Assembly: GCA_024138025.1 (NCBI GenBank)
Contig: JAMXBD010000961.1
Location: forward strand, 482,996 to 546,995
Origin: Combretum micranthum
Taxonomy: Eukaryota > Streptophyta > Magnoliopsida > Myrtales > Combretaceae
Length of the DNA stretch: 64,000 nt
Reading direction: 5' to 3'
The notes under the pieces were generated by a model. It saw nothing but the letters and a program-made list of their open reading frames with translations. It made no database searches and had not been told where the DNA came from. Positions 35,126 through 46,316 of this stretch are shown in pieces (the stretch's first letter is position 1; every line of letters begins with the position of its first letter). Made by a program: the position numbers and the translations under genes.

Positions 35126-35503
35126 CAGGTAAATTACACCAAAAGATCACAATATTTTAAGGTAAGTTTATTTTATGTCACAACATATCAAAAAGTTCAA
35201 AAGAGGTCATAATGTTTGGAAAAGTGTCCTGTGAGATTTAATCAAGTATTTCTTCTACTGATACATGTCAATAAGGCCTTAAAAGAAGGGTTTCTTAAGT
35301 TTTGATTAAACATTTCTACTATTGATGCATGTTAATAGTAACCTCAATTGACCACTTTTTTAGACATTGTCACTTAAAATATACTTACCTCCAAATGTTG
35401 TGACTTAAAATAAACTTACTCACTAAATGTTGAACTTTTTAAAACATTGTGACCTAAAATAAATTTATATCTAAATGTTATGACCTTTTGGTATAATTTA
35501 CCC
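35126..35503. mobile_element. Mutator-type MITE, 378 bp, perfect 9-bp duplication
   Basis: The ends CAGGTAAATTACACCAAAAG and, inverted, GGGTAAATTATACCAAAAGG form the tips of arms well over 100 bp long. Further pairs are 'GATCACAATATTT' with 'AAATGTTATGACC' and 'TTTATTTTATGTCACAAC' with its near complement. Flanks AATTCTTTT at 35,117-35,125 and 35,504-35,512 are identical. No coding sequence. The GGTAAATTAYA tip is shared with the larger foldback element at 23,016-24,810, so the two belong to related families. Confidence 0.85.
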
Positions 35504-36384
35504 AATTCTTTTTACTATTTTCTTCTCACTTCTAAATCTAAAAATGAAAGCTTATATACCAAAGAAAATTTGAAATTTTCCCTTAGCTTGGTTTGAGGGT
35601 CTCGACATGCATGAAAAAAGGAAAAGAAAATTTTTTCTTTGACTTTTCTCTATTCCATCTAAGTTTTAGGGTCTGACTATTATTGTCTTCCTTAAACAAC
35701 AAAAAGAAACCTTAGATTTCCCTAAACGAACACCTTAAGTTTAGCACATTAAAGGAAAAAGGGAAGATAAGTTTTTATTCTTACTATATGAGACTCTATT
35801 GACTTAGCCCAATGTAACAACTTAAAACATAAGGAAGAAGACTTGAAGCTTTCCTTATTGTCTCCAGGGTATTTGGCACACTAACGAAGGAAAAGAAAAC
35901 ACGCTTCTTTTTTACACTATCACTATCACTTTTACATCTTATGACTTTAGCCACCTTGGTATCAATTTGAGATGGAACAAAAGACTTTAAAAATTATTAC
36001 AATTTTCTTAATCACAATTATATGCCAAGAGGAAGACGAGAGCTTCACCTTGCTTAAGCTTTCATACTTATGAGCATTACCTAAAGGTGTTCTCCTAAGG
36101 TTTAGCATAAAGAAAAAGAAAATAAAGGATTTCTTTCAAATTTTCTTCTTAATACATTGCTATCACATGTAGCAACATGGAAATCAAACTGTTATACTTT
36201 CTCCCTAGCTTACATCATAATTGGGAAACAAGGAGACAGATGGAGTTTGTTATTTCCTTCATCATTTATAACTATCCTAGAGTGATATAACATAACATCA
36301 TAAGGATAATCACTTCCTTAGCTTCTCAAAAGCTTAGTGAAAGGTTATAGAAGTGTTATTATATGGAGTTGGAAATAAGATAAG

Positions 36385-36840
36385 AACCAAGGGGGATGGA
36401 GGAGAGGGAGCCGAGAGATAGAGAAAAGAAAGAGAGGAAGAAAGAAGAATGAAAGATAGAAAAGGAACAAAGAGAAAAAAAAAAGATAGGAAGAGGATAG
36501 GGAGTAATGTCAGCCAAGAATGGAAAAAAAAGAGAAAAGTGAGGGCAATGACCTTGATTTGTGAGGATACATGGGAAAAGAAAAATAGTACAAGTGGGCC
36601 TTAACACTAGCCTATGATTGTACACTTGTGTACAATTTAGGTAAAAATGGACATAAAATCTCCATTTTGGATAGAGAGCCATGACACATGAATGATAGAT
36701 GAGAAAGAAGAGAACAAAGGAAATGAAAATTAAGGGTAAAGGAGAGAGAGACTATTGAGAGAGTAAGAAGGTCAGTATAGAAAGAGAAAGGGAGAAGAAA
36801 AGAAGAAAGAAAAAGAAAAATAGAAGGAGAGAAAAAAGTA
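36385..36840. repeat. Purine-rich low-complexity tracts
   Basis: GA-rich tracts at about 36,385-36,540 and 36,700-36,838, separated by mixed sequence. Frames called across them on the - strand (36,359-36,682) are rich in S, F and L because of the base bias and are not a gene. Confidence 0.6.
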
Positions 36841-37439
36841 CACCATTATGATACTTTTAGCTACTTTTGTACAATTACAAAATGTACTTGTGTGTCATAA
36901 ATGTAGATTTGCAGGTACAAGTATCATTATCCTTGAATAGTGTGTAAAAAGTGACATAATGATGTGTAATAGCAAAAAAATAAAAGGGATTGTGAAATGT
37001 TTGGCTAGTTTTTATATCCAATCGTCAAGAACCCTAATTAATCTACAGATATGATTAAAAGTAAACGATTATAACATTTCATTTAATTGATTCAATATTA
37101 CTATAGAATCTCAATTTGCATGGTTAGTATTTGATTTTTAATTGCATAATACAATGTTTCGTATCAAATAATCTATTAGATACTTGGTTTATATCGTTGC
37201 TGAATGCTTCCTTGGGCAGTCAATTTTAGGTTTATATTATTTGATATCATATAGTCTTTTATTTTAGGTATATCAAGATTATTGGATTGTAGTAGGGTTT
37301 AGAGGGTTTTGTGCTAAACCAAAGTGAATCATACTTCTAGTTGTGAAATTAACCTCAATATTTGCATATATGGTTATTGGATTTTTTAGGGATTACACAT
37401 TCATAAATTACTAATTTAGAGATATATCACTAACATTAA
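36841..37439. other. Intergenic DNA, nothing recognised
   Basis: AT-rich; no gene found. It may contain the 3' end of hAT relic C, but I could not see inverted ends. Confidence 0.4.
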
Positions 37440-39600
37440 GTGAAACCATCAACTATCATGCGAGTGGTATCATCTTTACAAATTGCTTGTTCAACAATCT
37501 CATCAAAATCAAGTTCAAGAGGTAATTCTTCTTCGTCATTAGTTATCCAAAAATTTGTCTTGTTATCGCAATCATAACTATTTCAATCATAATTTTTTTT
37601 TCTTTCCTTATGTTGATGCCTACAAAAAGTAATTAGGATGGGGAAATAGAAAATGTACATAAGTTAAGTAATTTTTACATAAAATAATGTTTATATGTAT
37701 TTTTCAAACTCAAATTATTAGTCATATAGATAAGGTCATTTTGCCTTTAGTGTTCCAACTTGTTTCTTTTCTTTGTATGAATATGCTAAAGAAACTTCAA
37801 TCATGTTCACATCCTGAAGTAAAAGGTGTATGAATTAATATTTGAATAGCAATCTTTTGCAAATTAGGAGTATTTTAACTAATCTCCACCAATCATCTAT
37901 GTTTCGATAAAACAAGTCAAATAATTTAGAAAATTAAACAATGAAGGAATTATAATTTAAATCACTCATCAAGTTGTGTTGTTTCGGTAGGTTTTATAGT
38001 CGTTTCTTAACCAAAACCTTCTCTCCTTTCATAATAAAATTTGATGTCAATAATTAATTATCATTACCACTACATAGGCTTTTATTCAGTAGTACATCAT
38101 AGAGGACTTGCATAATTTCAACATTTTCTTTAAAAGTTTCATCATATACAAAGGTTAGATGCAAAAAATAAGTTGCAACATGTAACCATAGCAAAAATGT
38201 TTGTCCCACCTCTAATAAACAATTTTGATGTGGGGACTATACAAATTTTCCCTATTTTTTAAAAATTGATATAATTCCCTTATAAATCATAGAAAAGCCT
38301 TCATAAACTACACAAAAAATAGGCTTCTTATTAGCATCTACAATACACAAGCAATGGCACTAAAAGCCTTTTGACCAACACATTTGGTAACCTATGACTT
38401 GCGAAATGCTCACTCGTTGTCAAAGCTTACAAGTCATGCTTATGTTCTTAAATACTTTTCAAAGTAATAAAAGCTGTAGCAAATCAAGCTAGTTCTAGAT
38501 GAAAAATTTCATTCCAACAATTTTTTTTGAACCAAGACAATAAATGAATATGGTTATAGCCAAAGATAGTTACCTTAGAAGCATAGTTTGTAAGCTTATC
38601 TTCTTGATCCACTTACAATGCCTTTTAGTATCAAATTTAAGCAATTCGTTGCACGATGAGACTAATAAATACGATCATTCTCTCTTCTAACCTTCGAGTT
38701 GCAACATAGTTTCTTCCATTGTCGATCACCATGTGCACTACATTAGAAGACATGACTCATTCATCTATCTCTAAAAATATATTGCAAAAATTACTAATAT
38801 CCTGGACCATATGTGATGCATCAACTGACTTCACAAATGTCACTCTTGTAGGACAATCCATTAGAAAGTTAATTAAAGTCCTTTGTCTTTAATCAATATA
38901 ACAATCACCCATTATCGTACATCTAGATTTAACTCAATTGCTTGGAATGAATCAATAATTAATTGACAATTCTTTTTACAATCTCATAGTAACTGAATGT
39001 GCATGTTATGATAAGATAGTCCCTTATATCCATTACCAATTGCTCCAATAGCAACCAATGTGAGTTGAAAATAAGATGGCTTTAAAGCATTAAAATCTAA
39101 ACATGCATAAAAATCATCTAGCAAATGTCATGTGTGCTCTGTAAATAACTTATTTTCCAATTAATGCGCTTTTTATACTTGGTTAAGAGAATAGAGTGGT
39201 GTTCTTGAACATATATTCATCAAATCCAATTTTTGCCTCTGTTTTTGGTGGCTTTGATGGAGTACCCAACTCTTCAAATTCAACTTTAGCTTCCTCATCT
39301 TCAATTCCAATATGTTGAACTTCATTGGAGTCTAATCCTTTTGTTTGACATATTCAAGATATGTTGTCATTTTTTCTTGAACTTCACTTGGAACCTTTTT
39401 ATAAGATGCAAGTGAAATCATACTTCATTTTCTTGATCATTCCATCATGATTATTACATCCACAGTAAAGATATGTGAACACATTTTTTTTCCTTTATTG
39501 TTATTAGATACATTAAATAGCTCCTAACCTGGATCATTTATTGTATGATCAGTAGAAGAAGATGACTAACTACTCTTTATTCCATTTAAAAGAAAAAGAA
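37440..39600 (-). pseudogene. hAT transposase relic C (DUF659 type)
   Basis: Read on the - strand, fragments in several frames follow the order of plant hAT transposases of the BED/DUF659/dimerisation type. An 'F...VPSEVQEKMTTYLE'-like stretch follows the zinc-finger region (about 39,400-39,340). A DUF659-like core near 38,890-38,680 contains 'LINFLMDCPTRVTFVKSVDAS' split by a shift, then 'VHMVIDNGRNYVATRRLEERM'. This keeps the D/N of the 'VTDNASNYV' site that supplies a catalytic aspartate in the family. At about 38,400-38,050 come 'VVYEGFSMIYKGI' and 'YFLHLTFVYDETFKENVEI', matching the 'LHAAGYYLNPxFxY' block. An acidic tail occurs near 37,560-37,450. Stops are frequent. Ends and duplication were not identified. 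Confidence 0.65.
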
Positions 39601-40422
39601 AAATAAAAATTATAAGGAATTTATGTTAGCAATTACCAATTATCAATTTTAGTTAGTAAAAAGTTCATAAATGATAATTAAACTAATTATCCTGTTGCAA
39701 GTTACAACTTGTTTGCCAAGAAGTGGTCTTGCTGATGTTGATTAAAACTTATTATATATTGGTGAATCGGAAAAATTCAAATTTCAACATATATTGAATA
39801 TCTTAATAAAAGAATCGTAAAAATCTATTGCACAATTATAATTTATAAACCAAATAACTAAATTTCCATGTTTCCTCGTTTATGTAGTATATAATATTTT
39901 AATTATATAATAGCGACAACATCATGTCAATCCATCAATCAATCGCGGATATATGCAATGATCAAATTCAAATACATATTAAATTTTAATTGAATTCAAA
40001 CTAGATATAATAAACCGCATATGCAACATAATAATAATTTATCACAATGCGAATGCATGATTATGGTATAAAATTAAATAAGGATTTTGTTTATTACAAT
40101 ATCAATTTTTATTTCCTTTATCAATGCGTCCACTATAGTTTGTAAGTTTATGGTGTGTTTCGATAAAATTTGATAAGATATCCATGTTTTCATGAAAAGG
40201 AAAATTATCATTTATAGGCAAAGAAAATACTGTAGTCCTTTTTCTTGTTTAATTTTAAATCATTGTTACCGTTAAAGTCCCTTTCAATGATTCATGTTGG
40301 TTTTCGGTAGCAAACACAAAATAAAAGAAGTATAAAAAAAATAAGAAATTCCAAGGGACAAACGAAATGGTTTCTATGTGACAATCAGACTATGTCTAGT
40401 ACACCACAATAAAATGATGCAA
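39601..40422. other. Intergenic DNA, nothing recognised
   Basis: AT-rich between hAT relic C and gypsy B; no frame or border identified. Confidence 0.45.
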
Positions 40423-41011
40423 TGTGATAGCATAAAACAAAATAAGCTCATCACACTAATTGAATCAAGAGATCAAAGCTTGCAAAAAGATTTCAACTTT
40501 ATTGAGAAATTCTCAATTAGGGTTTAATAAATGTGATAATAATGTTCTGAAAACAAAAGATACGTGTTTGACAATATATAATAATATATAACAACCCTAA
40601 AAGATAAAATAGAAAACAATTTGTCAAAATAAAAGCTGGTAAAAAGCTGGTGGCCTTAGCACATCATCATCAGGGTGTTAAATCAAAATAAATAAAACAG
40701 GTGTAGAACACTGTATGTTGGCCAATGGCCAACAACTTTTCTTGGTACACCGACAACTTTGGCCTATATGCTAGTGCCGTTCTATGCGGCGTTGCCTTTG
40801 CTGAAAATCCATTGCAATGACACAAGCCATTGTACAATTTGGGAACTCCTCTCATTTCAATGTCGGTCTTCAAGGCCAGTATCCTTCAGTTCGTAGGCTA
40901 GCGGCCTTCATTTAAAATAGGCTGCTCTGACCAGTTTGTTGTGCTTGCATTCGTCCATTCTTCGACATTCCCCGCATATCTAAATAATCCATAGTTATGT
41001 CTTCTACTACA
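40423..41011 (-). repeat. Gypsy B 3' LTR
   Basis: 589 bp. It matches the right-hand LTR at 45,533-46,095 throughout, including 'CACTAATTGAATCAAGAGATC', 'AAAAGCTGGT', 'CTTTTCTTGGTAC' and 'TATCTAAATAATCCATAG'. Confidence 0.85.
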
Positions 41012-41420
41012 TTATTCTCTCCGGCCTGTAAAGAACTCGACCCCGAGTTCTCTTCTAGATATTAAAGAGCATCATCAAGATGAAATGGGTACAAATCTGC
41101 AATATTGAAAGTCTTTGAAATAGCCATACTCTCAAGAAGCTCCACTACATATGCATTGTCATTAATTTTCTAAACAATCTTGTAAGGTCCATACTTCTTT
41201 GGTTGCAGCTTGCTATACTTTCCCATAGGAAACTTGCCTTTTCTTAGGAACACTATCACCTAGTGCCCTGCTTCAAACAACCGTTGCTTCCTATGCTTGT
41301 CTACTACCTCTCTGTATTTAGCATTGGCCTTTTCAATCCTCCCATTAACTTTAGTTGTAGTAGACTGCCAATGTTTAGCCATGTGCTTTATTGGAATATC
41401 GAACTCAACTAATTTTGGGA
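41012..41420 (-). pseudogene. Gypsy B integrase C-terminal tail
   Basis: Read on the - strand: 'ANAKYREVVDKHRKQRLFEAG' (about 41,320-41,260), then 'VFLRKGKFPMGKYSKLQPKKYG' (41,250-41,185), '[11 protein letters not shown]' (41,172-41,140) and '[13 protein letters not shown]' (41,110-41,070). These blocks match the C-terminal region of plant Ty3/gypsy integrases and are nearly continuous with one or two stops. I see no full chromodomain here. A polypurine-like GGAGAGAATAA precedes the 3' LTR. Confidence 0.7.
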
Positions 41421-42240
41421 GCTTCATTAGATCCAGGGGATGCTGTAGTGTTATAGTATAGACTACAAAGAATGGAGATTTCCCTATGATCTTGTGGAAT
41501 GAACTATTGTAGGCAAACTAAAGATAGATTCCACAGCCTTGACTTCTCTCCGCAAATACTCCTGATCAAATTTCCAAGGGTCTTGTTTGTGACTTTTGTT
41601 TGCCCATCTATTTGTGGATGAGCTATACTGCTATAATTCAAGGAAGAATCTAACATGTATCAAAGGGTCTTCCAGAAATAGCAAAGAAATTTGCCATCTC
41701 TGTTAGATGTAATATATTTTGGTACCCTATGTAGGTAGACTATCTCCCTGAAGAATAGCTTGGCAATGGCATGGGCATCTGTAGTCTTCTTACAAGGAAT
41801 AAAGTGAGCCATCTTAGAAAACCTGTCAACCACAGTGAAAATAGAGCCAGCATCTCATTGGGTATGAGGAAAACCAAGAACAAAGTCCATGGAAAATTCT
41901 TCCCAGATGTTCTCAGGCACAAGCAAAGGTGTGTATAGGCCAATGTTCTGAGATTGCCCCTGGATGTTTGACAAATGTAACATCTCTGGACAATTTTCCC
42001 AACATCGTTCCTCAATTGAGGCAAATAATAACTGTCAGCCACTGAAGCAATAGTTTTATATCTACCCAAATGTCATGCCAATCCTCCCCCATGCAAGTCT
42101 TTAATCACCTTCTCCCTCAAAGAAGACTCAGGAATACATAACTGGTTGCCTTTCATTAGATACCCTTTATGTATGTGATAGTCATCACAAGGTCCCTTAG
42201 TGATACACTTCTCCTAAATTTCCTAAAAACTAGGATCCCT
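41421..42240 (-). pseudogene. Gypsy B integrase core
   Basis: Inserts the DNA copy into the genome. The zinc-binding end is visible as '[20 protein letters not shown]' (about 42,035-41,960), the C..C part of the HHCC finger. A frame change follows, then '[10 protein letters not shown]' near 41,890 with the first catalytic D. Next come '[10 protein letters not shown]' near 41,815 and '[10 protein letters not shown]' near 41,705. In active enzymes the last of these reads SDRD, so the second catalytic aspartate appears changed to N. The frame has at least two shifts. Confidence 0.75.
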
Positions 42241-43700
42241 TACATAAAGCTCTTTCATCTACTCAAACCCCACAATCTCTGCACTTGTCACAGCCAAGAC
42301 TTCAGCCTTTCTGCTCAAAGCATAAGGTACTCCATTTTGCACTTTAGATTTGTGCATCAATTTAAATGGAAATCTTTGCAGAAACTGAATCCATATGGCA
42401 TGCATATCTGTGGTAATTCTAGTCTGGTTACTCAAATGCTTCAAAGCTCTATAGTCTAAGTATAGCGCAAACTCCTTCCTTACCAGATAGTGTTCCCACA
42501 CTCTCAAGGTTCTGACTACAGAGTAAAACTCTTTATCATATGTGGACCAACTCCTCTAAACATCACATAATTCTCACTATAGAAAGCTACTGGCCTCTTT
42601 TCTTGAGAAAGCATAGCCCTTACTCCTAGTCCATTAGCATCACAGTCTACTTCAAAGAGCATCTCGAAATCAGGAAGCGCTAATACATGAGCACTATATA
42701 GTTTCTCCTTCAATACAACAAAACTAGTCTCAACTTCCTCACCTCATTAGAATTTTCCTTTCTTTAGGTACTCAGTTAGAGGAGCAGCAATAGTACTAAA
42801 TAGCCTAATGAATCTCCTATGAAAGCACTAACCTTAGAAAGCTTCTCAACTCCATCACAGTTCTAGGAATAGGCCAGTCCCTAATAGCTTTCACTTCTCA
42901 TCATCCACTATTATCCCCTTACTGCTAACAACAAAGCCTAAAAATAATAGCCTTTTTTCCATAAAGACACACTTTTTCAAATTTGCATACAATTTATTTT
43001 CAAGTAGAACAGAGAAGACATTTCTAAGATGCTTTATATGTTTACCCTCAATTCTAATGTAAATCAGGATATCATCAAAATACTACTACAAATCTCCCAA
43101 CGAAAGGTTTTAAAACTTAATTCATAACCCCCATAAAAGGTACTGTGTTAATTGCTAAGGCCAAAGGGCATCACTAGCCATTCATAGAGCCTCTCTTTAG
43201 TCTTGAAAGTTGTTTTCCATTCGTCTCCAAGTTTGATCCTAATATGATGATAGCCACTCCTCATATCCACTTTAGAGAACACTATTGCTCCACTCAACTT
43301 ATCCAACATGTCTTCCAGGCGGTATTAGAATTTATACCCAATGGTGATCGTATTTATGGCTCTGCTATCGATATACATCCTCTAGCTACCATCCTTTTTA
43401 GGTGTTAGTAGTGTTGGTACAACACATAGACTCATGTTGTCCCTGATGAATCCCTTCTCTAACAGTTCCTGGACCTTTTCCTACAAAATTTCAGTTTCTT
43501 TAGGACTCATCCTGTAGTATGGTAGGTTAGGTACGCTTGCCCTAAGCACCAGGTCAATCCAATGCTTAATATCCCTCAGAGGTGGTAGCCCTTTGGCAAA
43601 TCTTCTGGTAACACTTCTATAAACTCCTTTAGCACCTCCTTCACACATCTGGTACCTCACTATCACTCTCCTCCTCCATTTTCATCATCCTTCATAATTA
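42241..43700 (-). pseudogene. Gypsy B reverse transcriptase and RNase H
   Basis: Copies the element RNA into DNA. On the - strand: '[15 protein letters not shown]' and '[15 protein letters not shown]' (43,590-43,481), the entry block of gypsy RT. 'KKDGS' lies near 43,400, the '[10 protein letters not shown]'-like helix near 43,240, and 'YFDDILIY' at about 43,057-43,083, the intact YXDD polymerase site. RNase H starts '[20 protein letters not shown]' (42,690-42,630), followed by '[13 protein letters not shown]', 'FALYLDYRALKHL' and 'MHAIWIQFLQRFPF', and ends 'ALSRKAEVL' near 42,300. Several stops and shifts, for example near 42,510 and 43,480, prevent a continuous product. Confidence 0.8.
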
Positions 43701-44350
43701 AAGCATGCACCACTCTAGACTCCTTAATGGTTTCTTCCACTCCTTTTCTGACTGGGTAATAGTTAAAAAAGAGTGCCTCTCAACCTTACTGGCTTTGGAA
43801 AGGATTGCTACCTTCAAATGTAGCAAGGTATACTTCACACCACTCTTCTCTAGCCTATAAACATTCTCCTTCCCTGGATGCTAGGCATTTACGTCATATC
43901 CTAGGGTCGCCTAAATAATAGGTGGTATGCATCCATGTCTACAACATCATAGTAGACTTCATCATGGTACCTGCCAATACAAAATGGCACCTTACATTTC
44001 TCCTGTACCTCTATTCTCTTGCAGCCTTATTCCACCTATAGTATAAGGGTTAGGATGTTTTTCTATAGGCAATTGCAATATGTTGACAACCTCCTTGCCA
44101 GTTATATTTTCACAACTCCTACCATCTACTATAAGATCAAAGACTACCTACCAATAGTACACCTAGTGCGAAACAACTGATGCCTCTGAGTGCTCTCTTC
44201 CTACTTTGGTGCTCATAAGCTTCTTAATCATATATGTTTGCTCTATCTCCTCCTCATCTTCTTCATAATGATCATTGTCCCCATTAAGCTCACAAATCTC
44301 CCCATCCCTCTCAAAAACGTTCACTTCTCTCCTATTAGGTTATTGATTTG
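43701..44350 (-). pseudogene. Gypsy B protease region
   Basis: An acidic linker reads 'ERDGEICELNGDNDHYEEDEEE' over two lines of sequence (44,320-44,240). Near 44,140 'FDLIVDGRS' corresponds to the 'IIDGGSSENI' active-site block of this gypsy group; the D is kept. '[21 protein letters not shown]' (44,110-44,040) matches the following family block. Base changes and stops interrupt the frame. Confidence 0.65.
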
Positions 44351-45460
44351 ACGATGACCCGGCTAAATAAATCTATAACACTTGCCCAGAATAGGTCTGG
44401 CAGGCATTGTTTTGCTTTTGAGTGTCTTTAACCTCAATGATTTTCTTACCAACAGCTTTATCGTCCTTCTTTTCACGACTCACATTCTGCTTCTCCTTAT
44501 GACCTTTATTTTTTTTCAATCATGGATTTGCTACTACTAGTCCCCTCAACTGCATATCTTATGCTTCCTCCATCAAAATGATTACTCTTTTCTTGTAGCA
44601 TCATCTTGGCCCTAAGAGCCATTTTTTTGCCTCATTCAAATTTATTAGCACAGTCACACTAATTTTATCCCTAATTTGTAACTTAAAACCATCCAAATAC
44701 CTAGCAACCTATTGACTTTCACTTTCTCAGGTCATTTCATTTAGCCAATCGCATAAACTCAACTGTATAATCATGAATAGAATGTTAACCTTAGCAACAT
44801 CGTTGGTATTGCTGAAAGAGGATTTCATAATCAGGAGGTAGAAAATCCCGCTTCAATAACTATTTCATATGGAACCATGTCGCATAGGCTGTCTACCCTC
44901 TCTTTGCCTTCTATTTTGCATCCTCTCCCACTAACAGAAGCTCCTCCTTACAACTTGCAAAAACCAACCACACTGTGTTCTCCAGCATTTCCATGTAATC
45001 GAAAAACCTATTGACTTTTGCCAACAAGTCTAAGAACTCTTCAATATTTAAATTGCCGTCAAAACAAGGAATGTCTACCTTTAAGTGGAAAGATCCACTG
45101 TCACCTGGTCATAACCATAATAATACATTCAGTATCTACCACGACCATCACTACCTCTCTTTATAGTTGTCTCTCATTATACAGAACTTCATCTTCTTCG
45201 GATTCTTCATCTGATAGTTGTGCCTATCGATTTGCAGTGACAGGTTGATTGATAGGACTACCATAAGCTTCTCTTGCCCTTGGTCATCCCCCACTAATAT
45301 TCCTATCCCTATTGGTATCTACTACCGTTGCGTCGAAATGCTCGACCAAATCTTCAATAAGCTACTCTACTAGTTGTGATCTACGATCCATGGCATTAAT
45401 TACCATCTTGGGAACCTTAGTCCTTCGGACTCCCGTATCTTCAACACCATCAAGAGTATG
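44351..45460 (-). pseudogene. Gypsy B gag
   Basis: Read on the - strand, 'FKVDIPCFDGNLNIEEFLDLL' (about 45,085-45,020) and 'RFFDYMEMLENTVWLVFASC' (45,000-44,940) match the Retrotrans_gag start. They are followed by 'LLKRDFLPPDYE' (44,860-44,825), 'DYTVEFMRLAK' and 'VARYLDGFKLQIRDKIS' (44,710-44,650). A degenerate zinc-knuckle region lies near 44,400-44,330 with most cysteines lost, ending 'PNRREVNVFERDGE'. Upstream of 45,200 there is an acidic/serine-rich leader. Frameshifts are present. Confidence 0.75.
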
Positions 45461-45516
45461 ACTGTTATCAATACCGTCGTTGGCTGACAGCTTCGTAGGA
45501 AGTTACTATCCTCTGT

Positions 45517-45532
45517 TACTACTCTGACGTAG
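45517..45532 (-). other. Possible degenerate primer binding site of gypsy B
   Basis: Directly inside the 5' LTR (element orientation) the sequence is CTACGTCAGAGTAGT. The central TCAGAG fits the TGGTATCAGAGC site used with initiator methionine tRNA, but the rest has diverged. Confidence 0.35.
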
Positions 45533-46095
45533 CGTGAAAGCATAAAACAAAACAAACCCAACACACTAATTGAATCAAGAGATCAAAGCTCGCAAAAAGA
45601 TTGCAACTATATTGAGAAAATTCTCAACTATGGTTTTCAAATGTAATAATAATCTTTTGAAAACAAAAGATAGGTTTCTAACATTATATATAACAATATA
45701 TGAAAGCCCTAAAAGATAAAACAAGAAAGCAATTGTAAAAATAAAAGCTGGTTAAAAGCTAGTGGCCTTGGAATGTTATCACCAGGTAGATCTAAATTAA
45801 AATAAATAAAGCAGGCGTACAACACTGTATGTAGGCCAAATGTTGACGACTTTTCTTGGTACGCCAGTAGTGTTCTATGCTGATGGTTCCTTCCACTGAA
45901 AATCCATGGCCATGATGCAAGCTACTGTACAATCTCGGAACTCCTCTTCACTTAAAGGCCAAGCCTTTAGTCTTAGGCTAGCAGCCTTCATTCAAAAACT
46001 GGTGGCTTTAACCAGTTTGTGCGTGCTTCTTTGCTTGTCCATCCTTCGACATGTCTCGTTTATCTAAATAATCCATAGCTATGTCTTCTATTACA
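45533..46095 (-). repeat. Gypsy B 5' LTR
   Basis: About 563 bp, homologous to 40,423-41,011. Small indels distinguish the two, so they have diverged since insertion. Confidence 0.85.
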
Positions 46096-46293
46096 TTATA
46101 GAAAAAGCAAATTAAAAATATATGTTATAGACTTATATTTGAAGTTCAAACATCATAAGAAATAGAAAGGGATTAGAGAGAAGAGAACAAAAATAAATCA
46201 ACATTATAAGCAAAATACTAAAAATACCAAATCTAAACCAAAAGTTAAGAAAGAAAACACATAAAAAAATCAGCAACAAGAAAATACAACATT

Positions 46294-46316
46294 AGCATAT
46301 ATATATATATATATAT
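46294..46316. repeat. (AT)n microsatellite
   Basis: About ten AT units directly upstream of unit C. Confidence 0.85.

Larger units (their letters stand above)
33630..36840 (-). mobile_element. Possible distant relative of the TGTCACGCCC LTR family
   Basis: The left edge reads AGTCACGACGTAAGGGGTACCC, close in form to the TGTCACGCCC..AGGGTACCC ends of units A-D. Inside, the sequence resembles unit B in arrangement: a stretch around 34,250-34,420 with imperfect hairpins, a 'CACTCGACC' stretch near 34,628, then an AT-rich part and a CT-rich (- strand) tract at 36,385-36,835. The similarity is in layout more than in sequence, and I could not find the other end. A Mutator-type MITE at 35,126-35,503 interrupts it. 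Confidence 0.3.
40423..46095 (-). mobile_element. Ty3/gypsy retrotransposon 'gypsy B', degenerate
   Basis: 5.67 kb on the - strand with an LTR at each end and gag, protease, RT, RNase H and integrase in Ty3/gypsy order. In element orientation the LTRs start TGTAGTAGAAGACAT or TGTAATAGAAGACAT and end near ...TATGCTATCACA. The flanks TGCAA (left) and TTATA (right) do not match, so one end may be mis-set or the duplication is lost. The frame has fewer breaks than gypsy A, and the RT YFDD box is intact, so it looks younger or less decayed. Confidence 0.8.
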
